Positions 17,907 to 27,568 of a DNA stretch of 64,000 nucleotides are shown here, piece by piece; the first letter of the stretch is position 1, and every line of letters begins with the position of its first letter. The notes below the pieces were generated by a model. It was not told where the DNA came from, ran no database searches, and saw only the letters and a program-made list of their open reading frames with translations. The translations under genes were made by a program, and so were the position numbers. The stretch covers positions 620,001 to 684,000 of the forward strand of contig JALJCQ010000007.1 of assembly GCA_023091665.1 (NCBI GenBank), given 5' to 3'. Source of the DNA: Pythium myriotylum. Taxonomy: Eukaryota; Oomycota; Peronosporomycetes; Pythiales; Pythiaceae.

Positions 17907-19598
17907 AATATTGGCTGCTTATGTGGGTTTAGATGGATGTCCTAATAATGTCAACGGAGCTTGGTGTTTCCTTCCCCAACATTCTCCAAAGCAATATTCT
18001 CAAATCCATTTTCGCTTCGTTGCAGTGGAATTCCTGAGACGGGCTAACATTTGATTTACATAAGCTCTCATAAAATGACGAGAGATTGGGGAGGGGGCTG
18101 GCAGTGCCAATTGTGTTCGGTAGTAGACCAAAAGTATGATACCAGCGACGTGAGTATTACCGTTTGATAGACGTGGAGGGCTTGTGACTGATGTCCCACA
18201 TCAGTCACCGAGCCACCACATCACCAGTCGACTTCCACAACAGTATGAACCATGCTGCATTGTTTTTAACACACATCTATCACTATCCGCTGTCATTCAC
18301 TAAGTGGCTCGTTCCCCTTCGCTTTCCTACCCACAAGCTAGGACAAAGTCGATCTCATTCGCCTTCTTTCGTCGCGGCAGACATGCCAACATGATCGGAG
18401 CAGAGACTTTTGTTTGCACCTGACCTGACATCAGAGATGGTGAAACGTCTCAGCTCCGCTCCATGTAGTTTGCCAAGGCATCCAAGGCATCGTCTCTGTT
18501 GGCCCCACCACCTCCACAACAACTGAGTGCAGATTTCCATGGCATCTTCTAAGTCGGTCGACGAAGCACTATCGCCGTCGGCACTCCTCTTTCCTTCTTT
18601 TTTGTTTCTTCTTTCTATTTTGTGTTGATTTGTAAATTTTTACAATTGTCAGAACTTTTCAGAACAAATATTTGCGGCGGAGCCCTTGAATTTTTTTTTA
18701 GAATTTGTGATAGTACTGCCATCTTTTCATTATTTTCCGAGCGAGGTAGTTGTTGTCTTGTGACTCAAGTGGCAGCTCTCCTCATTGAATCGCCTCATCC
18801 AACCTACCGGTACACCATAGTGATACTCCACTCACCATCGTGCTACTGGCATCGGATCTACCAAGCCGGGTGTGTCGCCGCCGTGTCACCCGCACACCTG
18901 AGAAAACATACCCATTCAAACCGATCGTTTGCATATCCCGATAACCCTTGCATAATAATTCAAGTACCGTACCACCTCGCACAAACCTGTAGATAGATCG
19001 TCCTCCAAATTACATGTAAATCCGAAATAAAGGGTGGAGGGGCTTAACGTACTCCTTCGGAGCACTGCCAGTATAAGTGGCAGATATGATATTTGCTTTT
19101 TTACGTTTCCCGGCTGATGTTCAGTTCAGCTTGCAGAAAATGCATATCCCTGCATAAGGTAGACGCTTTCGCCGTTGCTATGTGCAATCCTGTTGCACTA
19201 AATCTTCCTTGTCATTTGTAGAGACGGCGAACACTTCCAGTTCTTGTGCGTGGACAGTTCCTTATGTGATGTGGGTGGACTCTACCCACATCACATCACC
19301 GTGGAGGCTATGTCCGTCCGCTAAAGGCGTCGAGAGTTCAAACTGTCTCCTTCTCAGTCCTTTGCTTTTATCCATCAAATACTCACCGTTTAGCTTCTGG
19401 TCTTGTCCGCCGACTATCTGCACAAGAAATCGGATATCGCAAGTCCACACGCCTGTCGGACGAATCATTTTCTCTCACTGTTACACACAATGGCTGTCAC
19501 AAGGTTACGAAAGTGTGGATGGATTTTACTCGCCTATGAAACGGACAACGTGTTCCGAAACGCACTAAGCGTTCATTTTTAAAACACACGATCCAATC
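17907..19598. other. Intergenic 1.7 kb with one hairpin
   Basis: The longest plus-strand frames here (for example 18622-18996) show no family similarity. The middle (about 18595-18720) is T-rich. A 13-bp perfect inverted repeat lies at 19264-19296. Just before the next ATG is GTTCATTTTTAAAAC (from 19571), which fits the YCAYTYY initiator core. Confidence 0.5.
19264..19296. repeat. 13-bp perfect inverted repeat, 7-base loop
   Basis: ATGTGATGTGGGT (19264-19276) and ACCCACATCACAT (19284-19296), loop GGACTCT. It is isolated in intergenic sequence about 300 bases upstream of the gene at 19599. Confidence 0.85.
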
Positions 19599-20621
19599 AT
19601 GCACTCATGGGGGATCGTATCGTTTGGCTTCCTGCTACTCAGCTGGATCCGTGCCATCAGCGCCGTTGAGCTCGACAAGTTCACCGCCAACGGAATGACA
19701 ACTTATTGCAGAGTATCAAATGGCATGGCCACGATGGCGTTTTCAAAACTTCCACCCGAGAGCGCAGGCAAGTGTCCAGTGTCAATATCCATGTCCGCCA
19801 CGGTCAAGAGCTACACGAATATGGGAACTGTGTTCGATGTCGAGTGGAACGTATCAGCAAACCCGAACTACACGCGCAACGATTTTCCGGTGGAAATACT
19901 CAATGAATCAACGTTTTTCAAAGGCGAAGTTCAAGCATGTTCAGTCGAGTCGAAGTGTGAGAAGCAAGCGGATATTGAATCCTCCGTCGCATTTGGCGAG
20001 GACCGCTACAGCACCGTCTTGAATATCCACGATATGTCGATACTGCAGCTTCAGAGCTATCGTTTGCAACTACAACCCAAGGGCGAGTACATGGTTATTG
20101 GCCATGTTAATGTCCGGACAGGCAAAGGGCAAGGACTCGTGGATATTTACGCGTTCCAGCGAGTACTCGCGTCATCAAATCTCTCCATCGCGCCAGGTAC
20201 AGTCAAGCCAGCGACCGTCGAACTCGTCAGGTCGATGGCGACGAAGGAGACTCCATATCCTGCACCTGCTCGAGTCACTCCGACGCAAGCCACGTTAACC
20301 CCAGTCCCACCACTGGCTCCAGTCGTGCAGATATTGCCTACTCTTGCGCCGGATCCTTCCACACAACCACCAGTGGAGTCACACAGGCCGGTTGGCCAGA
20401 GTGCGCTTACCAGCGGAAACGCTCCCAGCCAGGACCACTCTCCCACCAGTATCTCGTTCCTGTTTGCTGGCGTCGGTGTGGCTGTCATGATAGCGATGTT
20501 CCTTGTTGTTTCGCGGAACCAAAGGCCCCACGAGCAATCCGTTGAGCTTCCAGCTACTAATTTTTTTGGGGTGGGCAACCGATTACCACAAAGGGCCCCA
20601 GGGTTGTGCGTTCCTATTTAA
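19599..20621 (+). CDS. TYC-family type I membrane protein, short tail
   Basis: Predicted 340 aa, with the signal peptide at 1-22. The ectodomain opens K-F-T-A-N-G-M-T-T-Y-C (Asn replaces Asp). Cys are 37, 59, 114 and 120. It has N-V-S after the Trp strand and N-P-N-Y-T-R in place of N-P-N-R-S. Closing is A-P-G-T-V-K-P. The stalk is Pro/Thr-rich. The helix is at about 284-304, ending F-L-V-V-S-R-N-Q-R. The 36-residue tail ends L-C-V-P-I, with a Cys but no N-C-R-R element. It is closest to the next copy at 21553 (shared S-x-G-K-C-P-V-S-I-S-M-S, V-F-D-V-E-W-N-V-S). Confidence 0.9.
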   Translation: MHSWGIVSFGFLLLSWIRAISAVELDKFTANGMTTYCRVSNGMATMAFSKLPPESAGKCPVSISMSATVKSYTNMGTVFDVEWNVSANPNYTRNDFPVEILNESTFFKGEVQACSVESKCEKQADIESSVAFGEDRYSTVLNIHDMSILQLQSYRLQLQPKGEYMVIGHVNVRTGKGQGLVDIYAFQRVLASSNLSIAPGTVKPATVELVRSMATKETPYPAPARVTPTQATLTPVPPLAPVVQILPTLAPDPSTQPPVESHRPVGQSALTSGNAPSQDHSPTSISFLFAGVGVAVMIAMFLVVSRNQRPHEQSVELPATNFFGVGNRLPQRAPGLCVPI

Positions 20622-21552
20622 TTTAGCTGTCGTGTGTTATGAGCAGTGGATTTGGACTGAATGGTAGCCTACTGGGTAGAGCTCACGTCCAGCGTAGACC
20701 AATAGATGGATGGCTTACTACTCTCGAGTTATATCATGAAACAATAAGAATATAACGTCGTTGCCTGCTCGAATCCGAACCACACAGAGACAGTCACGGC
20801 ACCGACTGCCGTCCACGACATGCTTTTACCTCAACTGGCAGTCATCCAGGCTCGCGGTTGAGATCAGCTTCGGTCTCTTTGTCAATAAAAACCTATGCGT
20901 GGTTGGTGATACAGAGCGATTTTCTCACAGTTTCCGTCCCAAGTAATCAAGCGAGCGTCGAAGCCTCAAGACGTCAGATCAGCAGACATGATATACGGCA
21001 CATAATCTTAAGTGAGTTCGACGATGAGCCTTGTTTTTTCATCGTCATGAACGGATGAGGTGCAGAACTCACTTACCGCCGGTCAACACTGTCACTATCA
21101 ACACGTGTATACTGCTCCGATTCTCAGGTAGCAGGAACGTCCGTCGAGAGCTTCGTCATCAAGTGCGAACTTACAAGTAGGTCGGGCGATTCTATTAATA
21201 GCTAGGGAATTGGGATGAACTGACCGCTGCTGAGGCAGTTTTAGATCAACAGGTCGGCTCACTTGCACTCGTTTGTGCTATTCACGCGACTCGAATTCAC
21301 TCGACCATCTCGAGGTGTCTACTTCCGCCTTCAGAATGCCATTGGCTTGTGGATGAGATCCTCTGTTGATTAGCCTGGTGTCCGAAGGATCCGGTCCGAA
21401 TGCTTGGGCAACGGACTAATCGTGAGTATTCAAGCCACAACTTGCAGATTTCGAGCGCGAGCCGGATGGCACCACCATCTGCCGACACGAAGGGCTGCGA
21501 TTTCAATCTGGGCACGCACTCGAGAACTTTCGTCCCAGTACGTTCTTTGATC
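20622..21552. other. Intergenic with a nested inverted repeat
   Basis: No gene is seen. A two-part inverted repeat occurs at 21010-21074: AAGTGAGTTC (21010-21019) pairs with 21065-21074, and inside it GACGATGA (21020-21027) pairs with 21039-21046. An initiator-like GCACTCGAGAACTTT is at 21516-21530. Confidence 0.55.
21516..21530 (+). promoter_or_regulatory. Initiator-like element upstream of gene at 21553
   Basis: GCACTCGAGAACTTT, 22 bases before the ATG. It is related to TCACTCGAGAATTCC before the gene at 57232 and to CCACTTGAGAACATT before 43773. Confidence 0.35.
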
Positions 21553-22704
21553 ATGCACGTGTGGGGGTTCCTCTCGTTAGTATCCATGCTTGTCAGTTCA
21601 GTGCGAGCAGCTTCGCTCGACGACTTCATCGCCGACGGAGCTACAACTTACTGTAAGGCGACTAATGGTCTGCCCTCGATGCCATTCGCCCAGCTTCAGC
21701 GTGAGAGTCACGGCAAGTGCCCGGTTTCAATCTCCATGTCCGTCAAGGTCAAGAGCTCCACGGCTTTGACAACCGTATTCGACGTCGAGTGGAACGTGTC
21801 AGTGAATCCAAACCACGCACGCGACGAGTTTCCCGTGAAGATGTTCGATGACACAATGACCCTTCCTGGAGACGTGCAAGCATGTTCGGTCAAATCAAAG
21901 TGTGCCTCGCTCGATGACGTAGTATACTCCGTTGCGATCGGCGAAGAGCGCTACTTGACGGAACTAAGCATCCACAACACATCCACACATCTGCTCCAGA
22001 GCTACCGTTTGCGACTACAGCTCAAGGGCGAGTACATGATTGTTGGCCGACTCATTGCAAGTACGGGCATCAACTATGGTTCCCTGGACATCTACGTCTT
22101 CCAGCGAGTGCGCACATCGTCAAATTCAGATATCCCTCCAGGGACTGTCAAGCCAGCATCAATTGGGCTTGTCACGCCCTTACCAGCGACTGTGGTTCCT
22201 ACTCCGACAACCGCTCGCGTTGTGGTCGACATTTCGCCGGGGACTGTCATGCCAGCAGCCATTGGGCTCGTCGCGCCGCTGCCAACGACGGTGGCTCCTA
22301 CTGCTACGACTGATCGCGTTGTAGTTGACAGTCCACCAGGCACCGACGATCCAGTAGCTACTGGGCTCGTCACACTGTTGCCAACAACTGAGGATCCTAT
22401 ACCTACGGCCGATCGGGTAGTGGCGACGCTGCCAACGCAGACAGAGGAAAAAGTTTCACGAGTATCAGCTGACTCAAAGCCAAATACGATCCCTCAGAAC
22501 GCCGCTAGCACTGGGGATTCTGCGAACGCGAGCCATGGATCTCCAGCCAACGCCCTCGTTCTCGCTGGAATCGCTGTTGCTGGTCTCATAGCGGCCGCCA
22601 TGTATTTCGTGGTGACTCGACGATCCAAGAGCGGATTGCAGGCATCGGGGCACTCAGCTTCAGCAATGAATGCCACTACAGGCACAGCTAATTGCCGTAG
22701 GTGA
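21553..22704 (+). CDS. TYC-family type I membrane protein with triplicated stalk
   Basis: Predicted 383 aa. The frame is open from 21400, but the ATG at 21553 begins the signal peptide (1-20). Cys are 34, 56, 111 and 117. The stalk is built from three tandem 33-residue units that each begin D-x-[PS]-P-G-T and end R-V-V-[VA] (22129-22425). The normal ectodomain-closing P-G-T-V-K-P has thus itself been copied twice. The helix is at about 334-354, ending M-Y-F-V-V-T-R-R. The 29-residue tail ends T-A-N-C-R-R, as in the 4309 and 16929 products. The repeats lengthen the spacer between ectodomain and membrane without altering either. Confidence 0.92.
   Translation: MHVWGFLSLVSMLVSSVRAASLDDFIADGATTYCKATNGLPSMPFAQLQRESHGKCPVSISMSVKVKSSTALTTVFDVEWNVSVNPNHARDEFPVKMFDDTMTLPGDVQACSVKSKCASLDDVVYSVAIGEERYLTELSIHNTSTHLLQSYRLRLQLKGEYMIVGRLIASTGINYGSLDIYVFQRVRTSSNSDIPPGTVKPASIGLVTPLPATVVPTPTTARVVVDISPGTVMPAAIGLVAPLPTTVAPTATTDRVVVDSPPGTDDPVATGLVTLLPTTEDPIPTADRVVATLPTQTEEKVSRVSADSKPNTIPQNAASTGDSANASHGSPANALVLAGIAVAGLIAAAMYFVVTRRSKSGLQASGHSASAMNATTGTANCRR
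22129..22425 (+). repeat. Three 99-bp tandem repeats in a stalk
   Basis: Units at 22129-22227, 22228-22326 and 22327-22425 are exactly in frame and of equal length. The amino-acid pattern is D-[IS]-x-P-G-T-x-x-P-[AV]-x-x-G-L-V-[TA]-x-L-P, then a Thr-rich part. They have diverged from each other, so the expansion is not brand new. Confidence 0.92.
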
Positions 22705-23390
22705 CAGAGCGGCGGTGGTGACTTGATGTTTGCCGTAGACCGCAGAGTAGAGTCAGTGTCCGTGGTCAGTCCTTCGTGTTCCCACACTTTAACCGAAAAT
22801 GCTCGCAGCTTCAACAGCAAAAACATCCATCATTAGGTCTCATCTACAGTAAATTGTACAGTCTTCTTTCACGAGTGGTACCCAGCGCATCTGTAGACTC
22901 TTTCGAGAGGCCCGTGATGACTTCAAACACCCCTCCAGCCCCTGTCGCCGTTTGGACCGCCTCTTTCCACGAGGGACCCGCGATAGCAATACTGTGATGA
23001 TGCAAGTGCAGTTTATTGAGCTCTTTCTCGTATCGCGATAGATGCTACTGTACTGGCCTGAGTGAGAGTGGAAGCAAGCGTAGGTAAAAGCAATTGATGA
23101 CCATCCAACCGGCCTTGCACAAGTGCAACACGATGATACATCCATCGGTGCCCTCGGGGCTGGTCAGGCGAGAGCCCGTATGTTTTGTCACGGACACATC
23201 ATGAGTCCGTGCTCAAGTCTTTTTTGTGGATATGGTTCGAGCAGACGACTTCCGAGGAGCAGCCTGCTGTAAAAACCGCCTGGCTGGTCGTCACAAGCAG
23301 CAGTAGGACACGGTCGACACTGGTTATCTCCCGCCGACTGGGCGCAATCCCAGAACCCTCAGTCCTGATCGTCCCGGTCACCAGTCCGCA
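22705..23390. other. Intergenic, no gene seen
   Basis: The 686 bases between two plus-strand array genes contain no recognisable relic, RNA gene or clear repeat. Confidence 0.5.
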
Positions 23391-24770
23391 ATGGTCTCCA
23401 CACCGCTCACATGTCTTCTGCTGCTGCTAGCGATCGGCGCAGCCTTCACTGACGATGAAGCGGACATCAGTGCCTTTCATGCCGACGGCGAAACGACCTA
23501 CTGCAAGATCATGCCGGTGGGGCCGCCACGGAGTCCGTACAAAGGTCTTACGACAGCAAGTGCTGGCGAGTGCCCCGTCATTGTCAAACTGTCGATCATG
23601 GCATCAAGCTTTACCATGACTTCGTCCGAGTTCGACATTTCCTGGACCGCGGCGGTGAACCCAAGCCGGTCCGACGCAAATTATCCTGCAAAGCTCGAAA
23701 ATGGCAAGATCCGCATCCAATTGTCTTCGGTTTACGCATGCAAACTCAACACGACGTGTGAAAACGACAATGTGATATACCCGGTAACTACTTTTGGTCG
23801 TGATAACATTCTGATCGACACGCAGTCGATTACTGCATTGCAACTAACGAGTTTTCGGCTCGAGATACCATCCAAGGGCCAGTACATTGTCGTTGGTGAA
23901 ATTGTCGTCGATAGTGGCGTCTTCACGGACAACGGCATCGCGGAGTACGTCAGCTCTATGGCTTTGCAGCGTGTTCGTGCCTCGAGCGACGGGATCACAC
24001 CACCTGGCACGATCCGACCTCCTTCTACGGGTTTCGCATCTCCCACTGCGCAAATCACAGCAAAGTCCACAACCGCCCCTCCCAGAATCGCCTCAAACCT
24101 GCCCAGCTCGGCCGAAGGATCTGGCGTAGAAGCAAAAGGAAGTGATGACGGCAAACTCGCGTCCAGATCCTATCCTGGATCTAGTAGCGGGACTGTCGCG
24201 CTTGTGCTCATTGGTGTGGTTGGTGTGATAGCAGCTACACTCTTCTTTGTGTACGCTCGCAAGAGGAACGAGTCGTCCCATAAATCAACGTACACCGACT
24301 CTATCGATTCATTAGACCTCAGCACAGTCAACACATCTGCGGCACCAGTACCAGCACAATCACCTGTACCTGCACTCCACGATCGACGAGTATCAGTACC
24401 GGCGCAATCACCGGTGCCTGCATTCCACGATCGACCACCAGTGCAATCAATGAAATTTGGCCCCTTTGCCAATAGTATGTTTGATACTGGAGCAAACTGC
24501 GCGGGCACTTATCGCGACAAGACTGAGTTTCAGTCGGAGAGTTCGTTGGACGACACTTTTCGGGGTAATAGCGAGGTCTCATCCGTGGGTTCGTTTGGCG
24601 ACAGCTACCGAGGTGAAAGTGAAAATTTCTCGATAAACGACAGCATGGCTCAGAGCTCCATCTCGTATGTCGATTCGTTCCGGTCCGTCGGTGACGAGGA
24701 AGTGCGACCGTCCGAGGAGTTGTCCCGACGGTCGTCGGAAGAGTCTAGTCCCTCTCACGAACTGTACTAG
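23391..24770 (+). CDS. TYC-family type I membrane protein, SPVP-type tail
   Basis: Predicted 459 aa, with the signal peptide at 1-20. It is the first of the 'G-E-T-T-Y-C-K-I' block. Cys are 38, 61, 117 and 123. Ectodomain features are S-A-G-E-C-P-V, S-W-T-A-A-V-N-P-S-R-S, V-Y-A-C-K-L-N-T-T-C-E and P-P-G-T-I-R-P-P. The helix is at 269-289, ending F-V-Y-A-R-K-R. The 170-residue tail duplicates the core motif (S-P-V-P-A-L-H-D-R-R, then S-P-V-P-A-F-H-D-R-P). It then has several D-S-[FM]-x-[DG] Ser/Phe repeats, including S-S-I-S-Y-V-D-S-F-R-S-V-G, and ends H-E-L-Y. It is closest to the copies at 25710 and 27569. Confidence 0.92.
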   Translation: MVSTPLTCLLLLLAIGAAFTDDEADISAFHADGETTYCKIMPVGPPRSPYKGLTTASAGECPVIVKLSIMASSFTMTSSEFDISWTAAVNPSRSDANYPAKLENGKIRIQLSSVYACKLNTTCENDNVIYPVTTFGRDNILIDTQSITALQLTSFRLEIPSKGQYIVVGEIVVDSGVFTDNGIAEYVSSMALQRVRASSDGITPPGTIRPPSTGFASPTAQITAKSTTAPPRIASNLPSSAEGSGVEAKGSDDGKLASRSYPGSSSGTVALVLIGVVGVIAATLFFVYARKRNESSHKSTYTDSIDSLDLSTVNTSAAPVPAQSPVPALHDRRVSVPAQSPVPAFHDRPPVQSMKFGPFANSMFDTGANCAGTYRDKTEFQSESSLDDTFRGNSEVSSVGSFGDSYRGESENFSINDSMAQSSISYVDSFRSVGDEEVRPSEELSRRSSEESSPSHELY

Positions 24771-25709
24771 ATGTACAAGTCCCTTGGTTGTGCAGAAGAA
24801 GCGTTTTGATGTATCTTTGTTAATCGAAATGGATATTGTGCACGGATTCGTATCATAAAAGGTTTCGCACTCTGATCTCGTGTGCGACGTGTGACAAAAT
24901 GGCTACATCTGAGACGTGTGATCCCATGAGTCAATCTCAGATGGTGGCACTTTGTGCTCCAAGTCAGCTCATCGTCGCATTCGGAGACCGTAGACGCCCC
25001 CAAATACAGCGGCAGTCTCTTCGGTGGTCGTGTAGCCCGTGGTTACTTGAGCGGGATTCCTTGGCTTGATCCGGGCATCTTGCTGAAGCCTCGAACATGT
25101 GGTGCTACTCGAGTATCTCTTACCACCTGTTGAATGTGATGAGGTTTCCTTGTCGTTGTGTCGGCCACATTGCGATGGTTTCAGTCAGTCACGCAAAAGG
25201 TTCAAGTCGTAAAGCCTAGGGAGCGGTGTTGACACCCCACGGAATGAAGCAACGTAATGTAAAGGCTTCGAACACACGCATGCTGGCGTGATCTGAACCG
25301 TCATCTTCTGGCGTCCGAAAGATGATAACTTTGTCGGTATCTGACATGATCGAAAATTTGCCGGTTTTCCAGAGTGCGTAAGCACTGGGTCTTGGGGCAC
25401 CACTGATGACGTGTCGCCAGATCGAAGCTACCAACTGTCTGAGCGGCTGTTCAATGGTGCTGTCCAGTACTCTGTACTCACCAGGTAACTTCAAACACTT
25501 GGAGCAACTAAGAATTTACAAGAAGATCCTGCCCCCGTTGAATAGGACGTTTCCCTGGTCTCTCGTGTGTAAAGTCCATCTGTGACTCCGCCACCTCAGA
25601 TTGCGGGTGAGAGCTCTCCTCGACCAAGAGTTCAGGTTGGTCTAGTTTGACAGTGCCGTGGCACGTACCCACGGTCGAGACGCTTGCTTAAGGTCCACTT
25701 CATTGTGTG
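24771..25709. other. Intergenic, no gene accepted
   Basis: A minus-strand frame at 25216-25494 begins K-L-P-G-E-Y-R-V-L, faintly like the family's L-P-x-x-G-x-Y-V-V-L strand. The match is too short to call a relic. Nothing else is seen. Confidence 0.4.
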
Positions 25710-26602
25710 ATGGTCTCTGCTATGCTCACATGGATTGTGTTACTGCTATCGGTCGTGTTAGCGCCATCGACCGACTCCGCGAACGTCAGGAAATTCAGCG
25801 CCGATGGTGAGACGACCTATTGCAGGATTGCGCCCGACGGTGGTTATGCGAGCCCGTACATGGGGCTCACAACCGCATCAGCCGGTGAGTGCCCTGTCAA
25901 GATCGAGCTATCGGTCGTTGCTACTACAAGTTTCTCGATGATATCTTCGGTCTTCAACGTATCATGGACAGCAACAGTGAATCCTCGGCGATCGACCGCG
26001 AAGTTTCCAGTGAAGCCGGCCAATGAGGGGTTATCTGCACGATCGATGTCAGTTTACGCCTGCCAGCTCTACAGTCTCTGTGAACGCGACGACTTGGTCT
26101 ACCCATCTGCGACTACAGATCGTGACACAGTCGATGTGGAAAATGGAGCTGCTATTCAACTCGGAGGCTTGCAGATAGATATCCCATCTGCTGGAGATTA
26201 CATTTTAGTCGGCGAAATCACGTTTGACGCAGATTTGGCAGCAGTCAACGGCGACTCTGTCGTCGTGAGCTCTATTGTATTTCAGCGAGTGAGAGCCTCT
26301 GCTGACGGAGTGAAGCTACCGGGTACGATTCGACCTCCAATGTGGGTTTCATAACGCCAGGTGCAACGTGGACGCCAATACCGACTCAACAAATGCCAAT
26401 CTCGAAGAACCAGAACTTGGCTGGACCGGAAGACAGCGCTCACACCGATTTCGCGTCTGGAATCGACGATAGCTCAGGCCACGAGACCCTCGCAGTTCTA
26501 CTAATCGGTATTGTTGGACTCCTGGCTGTCGTGCTATTTTTCGTGTACGCTCACAAAGAGAACGAATGGCCACATGACGCGTTGTATGTCGAGGCCACGT
26601 GA
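25710..26602 (+). pseudogene. TYC-family member with frameshift at the ectodomain-stalk junction
   Basis: The first frame (25710-26354, 214 aa) encodes a signal peptide and a complete ectodomain of the 'G-E-T-T-Y-C' type through L-P-G-T-I-R-P-P. It then ends M-W-V-S-stop. A second frame beginning within it (26342) supplies the expected continuation G-F-I-T-P-G, stalk, membrane helix (H-E-T-L-A-V-L-L...F-V-Y-A-H) and a very short tail ending E-A-T at 26602. One base (an A in the P-N-V-G-F region) seems to have been lost. The long SPVP tail of its neighbours is absent. It is either a pseudogene or a gene now making a soluble secreted ectodomain. The frame reads from the ATG at 25710. Confidence 0.8.
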
Positions 26603-27568
26603 CTGCTTCGGACGAGAGAAGTGACATGAATTGAGTCGTCCGTTTCACTAGATAACTGCCGAGCTGTACAATCCTTTCTAGCAAGTCATGCTGGTGAGTC
26701 TAGCGAAAGCATTTTTCACGTTGAAATCGAAGGAACACCGCAGCGAGAGTGCTACAAGCAGATGCATGTTGAAATAAATTCATTCTGCCGTGTAGTTTTC
26801 TTGGCCAAGATGTGCTCTCCTGGCAGGAGAGACGAGGAACACCATGACTAACCTTCAATTACACTGCGCGAGTTGCCAGCTTTTCATGTGCACAAAAGGA
26901 TGGTCAGAGGGGAGCGTTGTGAACAGCTGGATGTTGGGCTCAATTGAGCCGGTACGAGACCTTTACGCGGACCAGTCGTGGAATCCAGCCCGATTGGTGT
27001 CAACGTGGTGAGTCGGCCCGTTTAGCAGCACACATTTGTCCGGTTGAGTCTATACAGGTGCAGTTCACACCAGAGGAAGCTCGGACAAAATGATTTCAAC
27101 CAACCATTAGGTCCATTTTCTTAAATTGGCCAATCCAGGGCTAGAAGGTTTCACGATCTCAAACGTCTCATTGTGATGTGGGCTGTGATGATCCCAGAAC
27201 CAACTGCTAACCGATTGCTTCGAGGATAACACGATCAAATCCCGAAGGCTCCAATGAATCTTCAGTCGCTCGACAAAGGATAAACCTTTTGGACCCCCTC
27301 TCTTTTTCGAGCACATATTGTGTCTCACGCTCAGCGAGCAACGTTCACGGGATCCATTGTTTTGGTCAGGATGGGATCGTACGTCTGGTGCTGCTAATGA
27401 TATTGAGTCGGGAAAGGTCCACTCGTCTGATGGCAGTTGACCTGACGTACCACGCCGTGTGGCCATCAACTGCTTGGTCCAGCAGCATTTCCACTCCGTC
27501 TTTATCGCCGAGACTTCGCCGATCTTTACCACCAGCTCCGACGCTTCGCCACAGGCTGTCATTGCAAG
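26603..27568. other. Intergenic, no gene seen
   Basis: The interval holds a possible poly(A) signal (AATAAA near 26773). A minus-strand frame at 27107-27580 runs antisense into the start of the next gene and has no supporting feature. No tail sequence of the preceding copy could be recognised. Confidence 0.45.

Noticed and set aside
25216..25494. Possible minus-strand relic with K-L-P-G-E-Y-R-V-L
   Set aside because: The match to the family strand is under ten residues, with no second motif in the expected place.
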